DNA of 64,000 bases from Cohnella faecalis (GTDB lineage Bacteria; Bacillota; Bacilli; Paenibacillales; Paenibacillaceae): assembly GCF_003570905.1 (NCBI RefSeq), contig NZ_QXJM01000027.1, forward strand, positions 62,001-126,000, read 5' to 3'. This document shows, piece after piece, positions 1 through 9,362 of the stretch. The first letter of the stretch is position 1. Each line of letters begins with the position of its first letter. A model generated the notes under the pieces. That model saw nothing but the letters and a program-made list of their open reading frames with translations, ran no database searches and had not been told where the DNA came from. Position numbers and translations under genes: made by a program.

Positions 1-169
1 CGACTACAAGACGGACTTTCTGGAAGGAACGACGGCGTCGCAGGCGGCGGAAAAGCATCGCTTCCAAGTGGAGCGTTACGGGGAAGCGGCCGGCCGGATT
101 TTGGGACAACCGGTCAAGGAAGCTTACGTCTATTTCTTCGACGGGGGACAAGCGGTTCGGCTTTGGTAG
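1..169 (+). CDS. addA: AddA, ATP-dependent helicase/nuclease subunit A (C-terminal fragment)
   Basis: Only the last 55 codons are present; the frame opens at base 2 and stops with TAG at 167-169. The peptide begins DYKTDF, the conserved nuclease-domain motif of AddA/RecB-type enzymes, followed by a helix containing FQVERYGEA that fits the QxxxY nuclease motif. In the family, AddA with AddB unwinds and resects double-strand breaks up to a Chi site. The next genes are sbcD and sbcC, the usual addB-addA-sbcD-sbcC order in Bacillales, which supports the call. The N-terminal helicase lies outside the window. Confidence 0.85.
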   Translation, partial: DYKTDFLEGTTASQAAEKHRFQVERYGEAAGRILGQPVKEAYVYFFDGGQAVRLW

Positions 170-201
170 GAAGGGAAACGGGGAAAAAGGGGAGAAGGAA
201 C

Positions 202-1421
202 TTGCGCATTTTGCATACGGCGGATTGGCACTTCGGACGTACGCTGGAAGGAAGAAGCCGGATGCCTGAGCAGGCGGCGTTCGTCGAGGAGCTTGCGGCC
301 ATCGTGAAGGATGAGGCGATCGATCTTGTGTTGATCGCCGGAGACGTTTACGATTCCGTCAATCCGCCCGCGGCGGCAGAAAGCCTCTACTACGAGGCGC
401 TCGCGAAGCTGTCGGACAACGGACGCCGCGCCGTATCCGTCATCGCCGGCAATCACGATCACCCCGACCGGGTGTCCGCCGCTACTCCGCTCGCTGCGCG
501 CCAGGGGGTATCCATGGTCGGTTTTCCGCAGGAGAGGGCGTTGTCGGTCCGCGTTTCGGGAACGGGAGAAACGGCGGTCATAGCCGCGCTTCCCTATCCA
601 TCCGAAGCGAGACTTAACGAACTGCTTCACGCCTCCATAGACGAGGAAGGGCTGCGGGCCGCTTATACCGACCGGGTCGGCCGATTGATGGCTTCGCTGG
701 CTTCGGCTTTCCGGCCGGACACCGTTAATTTGGCGATGAGCCACATATACGTGCTGGGCGGAAGCGAGACCGAATCGGAACGGCCGATCCAGGTCGGAGG
801 GGCGTACACCGTCCATCCTTCGGCGCTGCGGGTCGGTCAGCAATATACGGCTCTCGGCCATCTTCATCGTCCGCAGCGGGTCGACGGAGACGAGACGATG
901 CGGTACAGCGGGTCTCCGCTTGCTTACAGCTTTTCCGAGGCGGGCCAAGCGAAATCGGTCGTCGTGTTCGACGCCGTTCCCGCCAAGCCGTCCTGCCGCG
1001 AGAAATTTATCTTTCCTCCGGACGACCGCTCGTTCGCTGGCAAGCGGCCGGAGGGCTCGCCGAAGTGTATCGCTGGCTTGACGAAGGCCGCGATCCCCGC
1101 GCATGGATCGAGCTTGAGCTTAGCTTGACCGAAGCGCTGACGATGGAGCAGATCGGCCAGCTTCGCTCTTCGCGGGAAGGACTCGTGCAAATTCGTCCCG
1201 TCTACCAGGGGCTGGGAGGCGCGGAAGCGGCGGACGGAGATCGGCGCCGAGGCTCGGTTCCTCCGGAGGAGCTGTTCCGCCGTTTTTTCAAGCGGCAGAA
1301 CAACGGCGCGGAAGCGGACGATGCGCTCGTAGCTCTGTTTTTGGAGCTGCTGCGCGATGACGACGAGTCGCCGGATTCCGAAGCGGCCGAGGCTTACGCC
1401 GGCAAGGAGGAGACGCGATGA
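202..1421 (+). pseudogene. sbcD: SbcD, DNA double-strand-break exonuclease subunit, interrupted by a frameshift
   Basis: SbcD is the Mre11-like nuclease partner of SbcC. The likely start is TTG at 202, with AAGGGGAG seven bases upstream, giving MRILHTADWHFGRTL; the ATG at 163 would add 13 unlikely residues. Metallophosphatase motifs are visible: HTADWHFG, IAGDVYDS, IAGNHDHP and LGHLHRPQ. Frame 1 is correct up to about base 975 (VVFDAVPAK), then family-like sequence continues in another frame from about 985 (AVLPREIYLSSGRPLVRW) to the stop at 1421. Loss of one base between about 972 and 990 explains this. There is no obvious slippery heptamer. The end overlaps the sbcC start as ATGA. Repaired, it would be about 406 residues, normal for SbcD. 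Confidence 0.85.
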
Positions 1422-4400
1422 AGCCGATAGGGCTGGAACTTTCGGGGCTTCAGAGCTACCGCGAAAAGCAGTACGTCGATTTCGACAAGCTGTGCGAGGG
1501 CGGCATATTCGGCATATTCGGTCCGACGGGGAGCGGAAAATCGTCCATTCTGGACGCTATGACGCTTGCCTTGTACGGCAAAGTGGAACGCGCGGCCAAA
1601 GGGACGCAAGGCATTATGAACGGCGCGGAAAATAAGCTGACCGTCGCGTTCACTTTCGAGCTGTCCGATTCGAAGGAGACGATGCGTTACCGGGTCGAAC
1701 GGCAATATAAGCGCGCGGGGGACGTATCGGTTCACGGAGCGATTTGCCGGCTCGTGCAGGTGAAGCTCGAAGGCGATATCGTGCTCGCCGACAAGCAAAG
1801 CGACGTCGATGCCGAGATCGAGCGGCTTATCGGGCTCGGCATGCCGGATTTCACCCGGGCGGTCGTTCTTCCGCAAGGCAAATTCGCCGAATTCCTTACT
1901 CTTGCGGGCAAGGACAGGAGGCAAATGCTGCAGCGGCTTTTTCGGCTGGAGCGTTACGGCGATGTGTTGTCGGGCAGACTTAGCCGTCGCGCCGATGCCG
2001 TCAAGCTGTCGCTGAAGGAGACGGAAGCGGAGCAGCTGGGATTGGGCGACGCGTCTCCGGAAGCGTTGGCGGAAGCGGAGACGAGACTTGCCGCGGCCCG
2101 GGAGGCGGCCAATCTGTTAAAGCTTCGGCTCGCGGCGGCTGAAGCGGCGCATACGGAGCTGACCCGCAGGCGGGAGCTGCATACGCAGCTCGAACGAATC
2201 GAGCGGGAGCTTGCCGCACACCGGCTGCGCTCGGATGAAATGAAGGAGAAGGAACGACGCCTTCATTTGTTGGAGCAGGCGCAGGCGGTAGCTCCGTTCC
2301 TGTCCGATGTCGAAGATGCGGATCAAGAGTTGGCCGCCGGCCGCATCGCGAAGGCCGAAGCCGAAGCCGAGCTTGCTAGGCGAGCGGCGGAAGCGGCGGA
2401 AGCGGCTGCCGACTGGCTGGCCCGAGCGGCGGAAGCCGAGCGAACCGAGCCGGAGCTTCTCGTGAAGCTGGAGAGATTGGAGCAGGCCATCCGGCTTGAA
2501 GGCGAGCTCGCCGACTGGGCGCGGCAATCGACGGAGCTTGCTTCAAGCTTGGAAGAAGCGGCAGCCGATAAGCGGTCCGCGGACGCAAGCGCTGCCGTGT
2601 CCTCGGATAAGCTAGCTAGGGCGAGAACGAAGCAATCCGCCATCAAGGAGCAGCTCGATCGAACGGCACCGCTTGCGGAAGCGAGCAGCCGCCTGCAAAC
2701 GGCAAGCTCCCGCAAGGAGCGACTCGACGCTTTGATGCGGGAAGCGCGCGAGTCGGGCGTTGAAACGGCAACCGCGAAGGAGCAGGAGCTTCGCGCAGCG
2801 GATAGGCTGCGTCGTGCGGACGAGTTCGTTCTGGCGGCCGCAGCGGAAGGGGCTCAGCTTCGTTACTGGTGGAAGAAAGCCGACGAGGAGCTCGCGGCCG
2901 TTCAACAGCGGATTCATCGATGGGCGACGGAGCTTCAAAACGAAGAAGAGAGACAGCGGGCGGAGGAACGGGACCATGAGCGCCGTCATTTGGCCCGTCT
3001 TCTGACGGAACGGCTCGTGGACGGACAGCCATGCCCGGTTTGCGGCTCCTCCGATCATTCCGGCGTCGCGGTTCACGATTCTTCTAAGGAGCTTTCCGTT
3101 GATTGGGAGGCGATGAGAGCGGAGCTGTCCGCCCGGTCCGCCCGGCTCGCCCAGTTGAAGAGGGAGACGGACGGATGGCGAACGAAATCGGAATGGCATC
3201 TTGCGAGAGTATCCGAGGCGATAAGAGCATCGGTATCGGCATCCGCATCGCCAAAAGAAGACATCGAGCTCGGGCGGGAAGATGAGAGCTCGTTCATACG
3301 GCTGGCAGAGCGCTACGACGACCCGTCGTTCAGTCAGGCGCTCTCCGAAGCGGCGGTCGGTTTAGAGAAGGCCGACTCCGCCGGGTTCGATATCGTTTGG
3401 AGAGAATGGAGCCGATTCGATTCGCAGCTTATCGAGAACGCCGATCGTACGTCGATGTGGGAGTCCGATTGGTCCGGCGCGAACAGAGAGCGGGCTCAGG
3501 CGGCGGAAGCGCATGCCGGAGCCTTGCAAGCGGCGGCAATCGCCGAGACGAAATCGAACCGACGGAGCGAAGAGGCGAATGCCTTCCTGACGGCTTGGTC
3601 CGCCGAATTTCCCGACCTTCGTCTGGAATCGGTCGAAGATGAGGCCGCTGCGGCAGCCCGTTCCGAAGCGGAGACAAAGGAGCTTCGGGAGCGTCTGGCG
3701 ACCAGTGTCGGCTTTATCGAGGAGCAGGAGGCCAAGCTTAAGGAGCTGGAACGGCGCTCGACGGAAATGGCCATCAGGCAAGCCGAGCTGAACGCCCGCC
3801 TTCAGAACGTCGAAGCTTCGCGGCTATCGGTCTCGGAGCGTCTTCGCGAGTGGACAGGCGGACAGTCTGCCGGGCAGTTGCAAATACTTGCTCGCCAAGA
3901 GCTGGAAAGTCTGCGCCGAACGGCGGCGGAAGCGAAAACGCAAGCGGAAGCTTCGGAGAAGCGCAGTCGCGATGCGGCAGCCTTGGCCGCCGTCGCAGCC
4001 GATCGCGAAGCGACGGCGGTCAGCCGACAAGAGCGTGCGGCTGTTCGGCTGATGGAAAGCCTGTCAGGCCGATTCGATTCGGCGGCAGATGCGAAACGTC
4101 TTATTCCGGCGATACCGGAAGCGCCGTTCATGAAACGGGAGCTTGACGATTACAAGCAGCATGAAGCCCAATTGGCGGGACAATACCGCCTTATGAAAGA
4201 AAACGCGGCAGGAGATCCCGTTCCGCAGAATATTTGGGAAGCGAGCGCCGCAAGTGTCGACTCGCTTCGCACGGAGACGGATATTGCTCTAGCCTCGGCA
4301 GCGAAATCGGAGCGCGACTCCGACGATTTGAAAGCCCGCCGCGACAGATGGGAGCAGTTGGAATCCAGCAGGGTTCGGTTTGCTGCCGACGCATCGCGCA

Positions 4401-4900
4401 TTGCACAGCTTCAATCGGCATTTCGGGGCAATGCCTTCGTCGAATACATCGCCGAGGAGCAGCTTGAGCAGGTTTGCGTCGCCGCTTCCGAAAGGCTTGG
4501 CTTTCTTACAAGCAGACGATATGCGCTCGAAGTGGATGCAGGCGGAGGCTTTGTCATCCGCGATGACGCGAACGGCGGCTTGAAACGTCCGGTTTCGTCG
4601 CTTTCCGGCGGGGAGACATTCTTGACGTCGCTCGCTCTGGCGCTTGCCTTGTCGGTCCAAATCCAGCTTCGAGGCAAGTACCCTCTGCAATTCTTTTTCC
4701 TGGACGAAGGGTTCGGCACGCTGGATCCCGAGCTGCTGGACACGGTAATCACTTCTTTGGAGAGGCTGCAGCATAGTCTTCTATCCGTAGGCGTCATCAG
4801 CCATGTTCCCGAGCTGCAGGCGCGATTGCCGCGCAAGCTGCACGTAACGCCCGCGGAACCCGGAGGGCGCGGCAGCCGTATTACTTTCGAATCGATGTAA
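1418..4900 (+). CDS. sbcC: SbcC, Rad50-like ATPase of the SbcCD nuclease
   Basis: This is a 1160-residue SMC-like ATPase, normal length for SbcC. The N-terminal Walker A GPTGSGKS lies at residues 35-42. Two long Glu/Ala/Arg-rich coiled-coil arms flank a zinc hook CPVC at about 539-542. The C-terminal half of the ATPase head has the ABC signature LSGGE near 1062 and Walker B FFLDEGFGTLDPE near 1095. SbcCD cleaves hairpins and protein-blocked DNA ends. It is translationally coupled to sbcD through the ATGA overlap, so the sbcD frameshift would leave SbcC without its nuclease partner unless the break is a sequencing error. Confidence 0.95.
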   Translation: MKPIGLELSGLQSYREKQYVDFDKLCEGGIFGIFGPTGSGKSSILDAMTLALYGKVERAAKGTQGIMNGAENKLTVAFTFELSDSKETMRYRVERQYKRAGDVSVHGAICRLVQVKLEGDIVLADKQSDVDAEIERLIGLGMPDFTRAVVLPQGKFAEFLTLAGKDRRQMLQRLFRLERYGDVLSGRLSRRADAVKLSLKETEAEQLGLGDASPEALAEAETRLAAAREAANLLKLRLAAAEAAHTELTRRRELHTQLERIERELAAHRLRSDEMKEKERRLHLLEQAQAVAPFLSDVEDADQELAAGRIAKAEAEAELARRAAEAAEAAADWLARAAEAERTEPELLVKLERLEQAIRLEGELADWARQSTELASSLEEAAADKRSADASAAVSSDKLARARTKQSAIKEQLDRTAPLAEASSRLQTASSRKERLDALMREARESGVETATAKEQELRAADRLRRADEFVLAAAAEGAQLRYWWKKADEELAAVQQRIHRWATELQNEEERQRAEERDHERRHLARLLTERLVDGQPCPVCGSSDHSGVAVHDSSKELSVDWEAMRAELSARSARLAQLKRETDGWRTKSEWHLARVSEAIRASVSASASPKEDIELGREDESSFIRLAERYDDPSFSQALSEAAVGLEKADSAGFDIVWREWSRFDSQLIENADRTSMWESDWSGANRERAQAAEAHAGALQAAAIAETKSNRRSEEANAFLTAWSAEFPDLRLESVEDEAAAAARSEAETKELRERLATSVGFIEEQEAKLKELERRSTEMAIRQAELNARLQNVEASRLSVSERLREWTGGQSAGQLQILARQELESLRRTAAEAKTQAEASEKRSRDAAALAAVAADREATAVSRQERAAVRLMESLSGRFDSAADAKRLIPAIPEAPFMKRELDDYKQHEAQLAGQYRLMKENAAGDPVPQNIWEASAASVDSLRTETDIALASAAKSERDSDDLKARRDRWEQLESSRVRFAADASRIAQLQSAFRGNAFVEYIAEEQLEQVCVAASERLGFLTSRRYALEVDAGGGFVIRDDANGGLKRPVSSLSGGETFLTSLALALALSVQIQLRGKYPLQFFFLDEGFGTLDPELLDTVITSLERLQHSLLSVGVISHVPELQARLPRKLHVTPAEPGGRGSRITFESM

Positions 4901-4936
4901 AGTCGGCGCGCCCAGCGCCATGCAGGAGGTAAGATA

Positions 4937-5557
4937 ATGGAGTCACCTGTCAAACGGACGTATACGGTCCCTATCATGCTCATTATCATCACGGGGCTGG
5001 CTATTCTATGCGTCGTGTTGTACTCAAGGCTTCTGATCGTTCAGCAGGGCAAAACGACGGACGAGGGGCAGCGTCTGGCTGAATCGTACCTTGTAGCCGC
5101 TCTTATGGCGGAGCGTCTGCATGCGGGTTCGGACGGACTGCTCAAGGCGGAAACGACCGCTCAAAAGCTGGCAGCCAAGCAGCTTCTCGGCGAAGCAGGC
5201 GCCGCGGGAGCCGGCGAAAGCTTGAATCTATATTCGAAAGCCGCGACCTTTCCCGAGAAGCCCGATTCGGAGGACGAGGAGGTTCGCAGAGCCGTAACTG
5301 CCTTGAATGCCATAATAGGCACGGACGGCAAGCTCAAAGGAATCGGCGAGCACGATGGCGAATTAACCGACGAAGAGAAGCAAACGTTGACTATCGTTCG
5401 CGATAGCGCATCCGAAATGATCCAAGCGCTGCAACGATTCCGTACTCCGACAGGGGAAGCCGGCTATCGCGCGATGACGGTTGGAGGAGAATGGGTGACC
5501 GCGGCGAACGAGGCTATTCGCGTTATGGAGGCTGCGGCGGCAAAGCTTAAACCGTAG
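4937..5557 (+). CDS. Membrane-anchored protein of unknown function
   Basis: A 206-residue protein with one N-terminal membrane segment (about residues 13-33, rich in Ile and Leu) and a charged, mostly helical extracytoplasmic part containing many Ala, Glu and Lys. There is no lipobox and no recognisable catalytic motif. A strong AGGAGG precedes the ATG by about eight bases. It follows sbcC by 36 bases and may be cotranscribed with it. I do not recognise a family; the architecture suggests a signal-anchored extracytoplasmic helical protein. Confidence 0.7.
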   Translation: MESPVKRTYTVPIMLIIITGLAILCVVLYSRLLIVQQGKTTDEGQRLAESYLVAALMAERLHAGSDGLLKAETTAQKLAAKQLLGEAGAAGAGESLNLYSKAATFPEKPDSEDEEVRRAVTALNAIIGTDGKLKGIGEHDGELTDEEKQTLTIVRDSASEMIQALQRFRTPTGEAGYRAMTVGGEWVTAANEAIRVMEAAAAKLKP

Positions 5558-5603
5558 CCTTGCTCATGTTCTCGGCATTTCGAGACGGCGGAATGCGGCG
5601 AAA

Positions 5604-5633
5604 TTGGACGAGCGGCGATTGATGCGTTATGAT
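5604..5633 (+). promoter_or_regulatory. Probable sigma-A promoter for the HIT gene
   Basis: TTGGAC at 5604-5609, 18 bases, TATGAT at 5628-5633, followed by AT-rich sequence and the HIT start at 5677. Confidence 0.5.
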
Positions 5634-5676
5634 TAAAATAATTTCATTTTCGATCCGCGAAACGGAGGACGACAAG

Positions 5677-6021
5677 ATGGACTGCATCTTTTGCAAAATC
5701 GTTGAAGGAACGATCCCATCCCGCAAAGTATACGAAGACGACGACATCGTCGCGTTCCACGATATACAGCCTCAAGCGCCCGTGCATTTGCTTGTCATCC
5801 CGCGAAAGCATTTCGCTTCGCTGGACGCGGCGGCTCCGGAAGACGCGGTATTGCTGGGAAAGATGATGCTTGTCGCCAAGCAGATCGCTCATGAAGCGGG
5901 CCTGACCGCTGACGGATACCGCGTCGCCACCAACATCGGAGCGAATGCCGGGCAGATCGTCTTTCACATTCATTTGCATGTGATCGGCGGGGAGAAATTG
6001 GCAGGCATCAATGCGAAATAA
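5677..6021 (+). CDS. HIT-family nucleotide-binding hydrolase
   Basis: A 114-residue histidine-triad protein. The ATG at 5677 is chosen because GGAGG sits eight bases upstream and the family-typical start MDCIFCKIVEG follows; an in-frame ATG at 5629 has no ribosome site. The catalytic triad HIHLHVIGG is near the C-terminus, and CIFC at residues 3-6 resembles the zinc-binding pair of the HIT/PKCI subgroup. Family members hydrolyse nucleoside phosphoramidates or AMP conjugates. It stands alone between its own promoter and the rpsU promoter. Confidence 0.9.
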   Translation: MDCIFCKIVEGTIPSRKVYEDDDIVAFHDIQPQAPVHLLVIPRKHFASLDAAAPEDAVLLGKMMLVAKQIAHEAGLTADGYRVATNIGANAGQIVFHIHLHVIGGEKLAGINAK

Positions 6022-6047
6022 ACGTAGTCATCGGCCTATACCTCAAG

Positions 6048-6077
6048 TTGACACCCCCTTTCTCCATAACATATAAT
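6048..6077 (+). promoter_or_regulatory. Consensus sigma-A promoter of rpsU-yqeY
   Basis: Perfect TTGACA at 6048-6053 and perfect TATAAT at 6072-6077 with an 18-base spacer, placed about 50 bases before the rpsU start. Such strength fits a ribosomal protein gene. Confidence 0.85.
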
Positions 6078-6127
6078 GGGGTTTGATAACCGAGGTTTGT
6101 GGTCTGTTGCGGAGGGAGGGAAAACAG

Positions 6128-6301
6128 GTGTCCGAAACAAAAGTACGCAAAAATGAAACAATCGACGCTGCACTCCGCCGCTTTAAGCGTTCCATCGCCA
6201 AAGACGGAGTTCTCGCAGAAGTTAAAAAACGTAAGCACTACGAGAAGCCGAGCGTTAAGCGGAAGAAGAAGTCCGAAGCCGCACGTAAACGGAAGTTCTA
6301 A
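6128..6301 (+). CDS. rpsU: 30S ribosomal protein S21
   Basis: A 57-residue, very basic protein, the standard S21 length, starting at GTG 6128 with GGAGGG seven bases upstream. The N-terminus reads [19 protein letters not shown] and the C-terminus is the usual Lys/Arg tail. An upstream in-frame ATG at 6083 would add 15 residues that the family lacks. S21 sits on the 30S platform near the anti-Shine-Dalgarno end of 16S rRNA. It is followed by yqeY as in Bacillus. Confidence 0.95.
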   Translation: MSETKVRKNETIDAALRRFKRSIAKDGVLAEVKKRKHYEKPSVKRKKKSEAARKRKF

Positions 6302-6338
6302 GAATGCTCTCTCAAGCATGTAGGAGGAAACCGCACTT

Positions 6339-6782
6339 ATGAAACTCGCGGAACAATTGAACGAAGATATGAAGCAAGCCATGAGGGACGGGGACAAGTT
6401 TCGGCTATCCACGATCCGGCTCATCCGCGCGTCGGTTAAGAATGTCGAAATCGAGCTGCGCCGCGAGCTTGACGATAACGATTTGATTCAAATCATGAGC
6501 CGCGAGCTCAAGCAGCGTCGGGATTCCCTTCTTGATTTCGAGAAAGCGGGCCGCGAAGACCTTGTCGCGAACGTCTCTGCAGAGATTGACATCATTAGCC
6601 AGTATCTTCCACAGCAGCTGACCGAAGAAGAAATCAAAGCTATTGTAGAGCAGACCATACAAGAAACCGGTGCTTCTTCCAAAGCCGATCTGGGAAAATT
6701 GATGGGCGCTCTTATGCCCAAGGTGAAAGGACGCGCCGACGGTAAGCTCGTCAACCAACTCGTCCAGCAAGCTCTGCAATGA
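6339..6782 (+). CDS. GatB/YqeY domain protein
   Basis: A 147-residue helical protein matching YqeY: an N-terminal MKLAEQLNEDMKQAMRDGD and a C-terminal LMGALMPKVKGRADGKLVNQ typical of the tail domain shared with GatB. The GatB tail is thought to contact tRNA in amidotransferases; the role of free-standing YqeY is not settled. AGGAGG lies about nine bases before the ATG. It is cotranscribed with rpsU and ends at the terminator at 6799. Confidence 0.93.
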   Translation: MKLAEQLNEDMKQAMRDGDKFRLSTIRLIRASVKNVEIELRRELDDNDLIQIMSRELKQRRDSLLDFEKAGREDLVANVSAEIDIISQYLPQQLTEEEIKAIVEQTIQETGASSKADLGKLMGALMPKVKGRADGKLVNQLVQQALQ

Positions 6783-6798
6783 TCCCTCGTGAACGCAG

Positions 6799-6825
6799 GC
6801 ACTCCCTTTCCGGGAGTGCTTTTTG
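6799..6825 (+). terminator. Rho-independent terminator of rpsU-yqeY
   Basis: Perfect 8-bp stem GCACTCCC / GGGAGTGC with a 5-base loop followed by a T-run. Confidence 0.9.
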
Positions 6826-6938
6826 CTTTTCTGAAACCTACATAAAGGCGCTTTCGTAATACATCCTATGAATAGATGGAACATCCTGACACGAATCGGC
6901 GGCACCGCCGTACGGTTCGAATGCGGAGGAGGAGTAGC

Positions 6939-8309
6939 TTGGTTCCTTTCGATATCGTTCGAAAAGGAGATTCGCGCAGCTTTTGGGCAAAGGTTTTGCT
7001 TATCGCAGCGTTCGGATTGTCGGTATTCGGATTTGCAACAACGGAGCAAGCCGCGGCGGCATCCGAAGGAGCCGTGTACGTCGTACCCGTGAAACAAACG
7101 GTAGAGAGCGGGCTTGCCTCATTCATTGACAGGGCTCTGACGGAAGCGGAGGAAGCGAAGGCTTCGCTCGTCGTGCTCGACGTGAACACGCCCGGCGGGG
7201 AGCTAAGAACGGCGGAAGAGATCGGAACGCGAATTCGGACGGCCAAGGTACCCACGGTGGCGTACGTTACAGGCAAAGCGGCTTCGGCCGGCGCGTACCT
7301 GACGCTCAACGCGGGAGGAATCGCAATGGCTCCGGGCACGTCGATCGGTGCGGCAATGATCGTCGACGCGAACGGACAGCCTATTGAAAATCCGAAGTAT
7401 GTGTCCTTCTGGACGTCGGAGATGGTTGCAGCCGCGCAGCTGAATGGCCGGAATCCGGACATAGCCGTTGGAATGGTCGATCCGGGCCGCGTCGTCGAAT
7501 TGAAAGAGCTCGGCCGCACGAAGGACAAAGGCCAAATCATTACGCTATCGGCTCAAGATGCGCTTAAGGTTGGTTATGCCGACAAGTTGGCCTCGTCCGT
7601 CGAAGAGGTTCTTGCATGGAAAGGTTTGTCCGACCGGACGGTCGTGGAGTTTAACCCGTCTTTCTCGGAGCGGCTGGCTGAATTCGTGACAGGCAGCGGA
7701 GTATCTACGATTCTTCTCATTCTAGGAATCGCAGGCATCGCGATTGAAATGCTCGTGCCGGGCTTCGGAGCTCCGGGAATAGTCGGTCTTCTTTCGTTCG
7801 GATTGTATTTTTTCGGGCATGCCATAGCAGGCTTTGCGGGGATGGAGTCCATCGTGTTTTTTGTTCTGGGCATCGCATTTCTCGTTTTCGAGATGTTCGT
7901 TCCAAGCTTTGGTATACTAGGCTTATTGGGCTGTGCCGGGGTCGTAGCCGGCATCGCGATGGCCGCGAACGATACAGGGGACGCCGTTCGTTCTCTAGGC
8001 TGGGCCGTACTTGCAGCGGCGGTGATCGTTGCGGTATTTGCCTATATATTCCGACGCAAGGGAATATGGAACAAGTTCATTTTGCGGGAACGGCTGTCGA
8101 CCGAGGGAGGATACGTTCCGAACGAGCCCCGGGAAAGCTGGCTCGGGCAAGAAGGGATCGCGTTAACAACGCTGCGCCCGGCTGGTATCGCGGAAATTTC
8201 GGGTTCGCGTGTCGATGTAGTCACCTCCGGGGAATACGTCGATCGAGGGACGCCGATCATCGTAACGGCCATCGACGGAACGAGAATCGTCGTCAAGGAA
8301 CGAAAATAA
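6939..8309 (+). CDS. NfeD-family membrane-bound serine protease (ClpP-class, long form)
   Basis: About 456 residues from TTG 6939, chosen because AGGAGG lies six bases upstream; the frame is open further up to ATG 6876. Order: signal peptide; ClpP-like protease domain with TPGGELRTAEEIGTRI and catalytic-site region GKAASAGAYLTL; four to five membrane helices in the middle; and a C-terminal NfeD OB-type domain. Long NfeD proteins pair with flotillins, and floA follows 27 bases downstream, matching the Bacillus yqeZ-floA-yqfB operon. The likely role is quality control or organisation in membrane microdomains. Confidence 0.9.
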   Translation: MVPFDIVRKGDSRSFWAKVLLIAAFGLSVFGFATTEQAAAASEGAVYVVPVKQTVESGLASFIDRALTEAEEAKASLVVLDVNTPGGELRTAEEIGTRIRTAKVPTVAYVTGKAASAGAYLTLNAGGIAMAPGTSIGAAMIVDANGQPIENPKYVSFWTSEMVAAAQLNGRNPDIAVGMVDPGRVVELKELGRTKDKGQIITLSAQDALKVGYADKLASSVEEVLAWKGLSDRTVVEFNPSFSERLAEFVTGSGVSTILLILGIAGIAIEMLVPGFGAPGIVGLLSFGLYFFGHAIAGFAGMESIVFFVLGIAFLVFEMFVPSFGILGLLGCAGVVAGIAMAANDTGDAVRSLGWAVLAAAVIVAVFAYIFRRKGIWNKFILRERLSTEGGYVPNEPRESWLGQEGIALTTLRPAGIAEISGSRVDVVTSGEYVDRGTPIIVTAIDGTRIVVKERK

Positions 8310-8336
8310 CGAAAACGACTGTTGGAGGTTAATCAA

Positions 8337-9317
8337 ATGGATTCGAACGTACAATTGCTAGTTATTATCGCGTTAGCGGTTATCGCGGTTTCGGTTTTTC
8401 TTAGCTTCTTCCCTTTCATGCTGTGGATTTCCGCGATCGCTTCGGGCGTTCGCGTCAGCATCATTACGCTGGTCGCCATGCGACTCCGCCGCGTCATACC
8501 AAGCCGGATCGTCAATCCGCTCATTAAAGCTACAAAAGCCGGTCTGGGACTAACAATTAACCAACTGGAAAGTCACTTTCTGGCCGGCGGCAACGTAGAC
8601 CGGGTCGTCAACGCTCTGATCGCGGCGCAGCGAGCCAACATTCCGCTCGAATTCGAACGGGCCGCGGCGATCGACTTGGCCGGCCGCGATGTCCTTCAGG
8701 CCGTGCAAATGAGCGTCAATCCTAGAGTTATCGAGACGCCGGTCGTATCCGCCGTGGCTAAGGACGGAATTGAAGTCAAAGTCAAAGCGCGGGTTACGGT
8801 TCGCGCCAACATCGACCGTCTCGTCGGCGGCGCCGGCGAAGAGACGATCATCGCCCGCGTAGGCGAAGGCATTGTCAGCACGAACGGCGGAGCGAATTCG
8901 CATAAGGATGTATTGGAAAATCCGGACTTGATTTCACGCACGGTTCTTGGCAAAGGGCTGGACGCGGGTACGGCGTTCGAAATTTTGTCCATCGATATTG
9001 CGGATGTCGACGTCGGCAAAAACATCGGGGCGCATTTGCAAACCGAACAAGCGGAAGCCGACAAACGGATTGCGCAAGCGAAAGCCGAGGAACGCCGCGC
9101 CATGGCCGTCGCTCAGGAGCAGGAGATGAAAGCCCGTGTCGTCGAGATGCAAGCCAAAGTCGTAGAAGCCGAATCCGAGGTTCCTCTTGCGATGGCGGAA
9201 GCTTTGAAGAGCGGTAAGCTTGGCGTCATGGATTATATGAATTTGAAGAACATCGAAGCGGACACCGAAATGCGCGGTTCGATAGGCAAAAACGGCGACG
9301 GCGATATTAAACGGTGA
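8337..9317 (+). CDS. floA: Flotillin-like protein FloA
   Basis: A 326-residue protein with an N-terminal membrane hairpin (residues about 7-33), a PHB/SPFH domain, and an Ala/Glu-rich C-terminal helix with repeats such as [20 protein letters not shown]. The ATG at 8337 has GGAGG eight bases upstream; a TTG at 8322 would overlap that site. FloA scaffolds functional membrane microdomains and affects secretion and membrane fluidity in Bacillus. It sits between the NfeD protease and a small membrane protein. Confidence 0.96.
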   Translation: MDSNVQLLVIIALAVIAVSVFLSFFPFMLWISAIASGVRVSIITLVAMRLRRVIPSRIVNPLIKATKAGLGLTINQLESHFLAGGNVDRVVNALIAAQRANIPLEFERAAAIDLAGRDVLQAVQMSVNPRVIETPVVSAVAKDGIEVKVKARVTVRANIDRLVGGAGEETIIARVGEGIVSTNGGANSHKDVLENPDLISRTVLGKGLDAGTAFEILSIDIADVDVGKNIGAHLQTEQAEADKRIAQAKAEERRAMAVAQEQEMKARVVEMQAKVVEAESEVPLAMAEALKSGKLGVMDYMNLKNIEADTEMRGSIGKNGDGDIKR

Positions 9318-9362
9318 ACGAATTGAATCGGTTTATAGCCGTAGCGGAGAGGAGGACAGGGA

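Noticed and set aside
960..1000. Programmed -1 frameshift in sbcD (and likewise in cdd)
   Set aside because: No X-XXY-YYZ slippery heptamer or downstream pseudoknot is apparent at either place; a simple one-base loss explains both.
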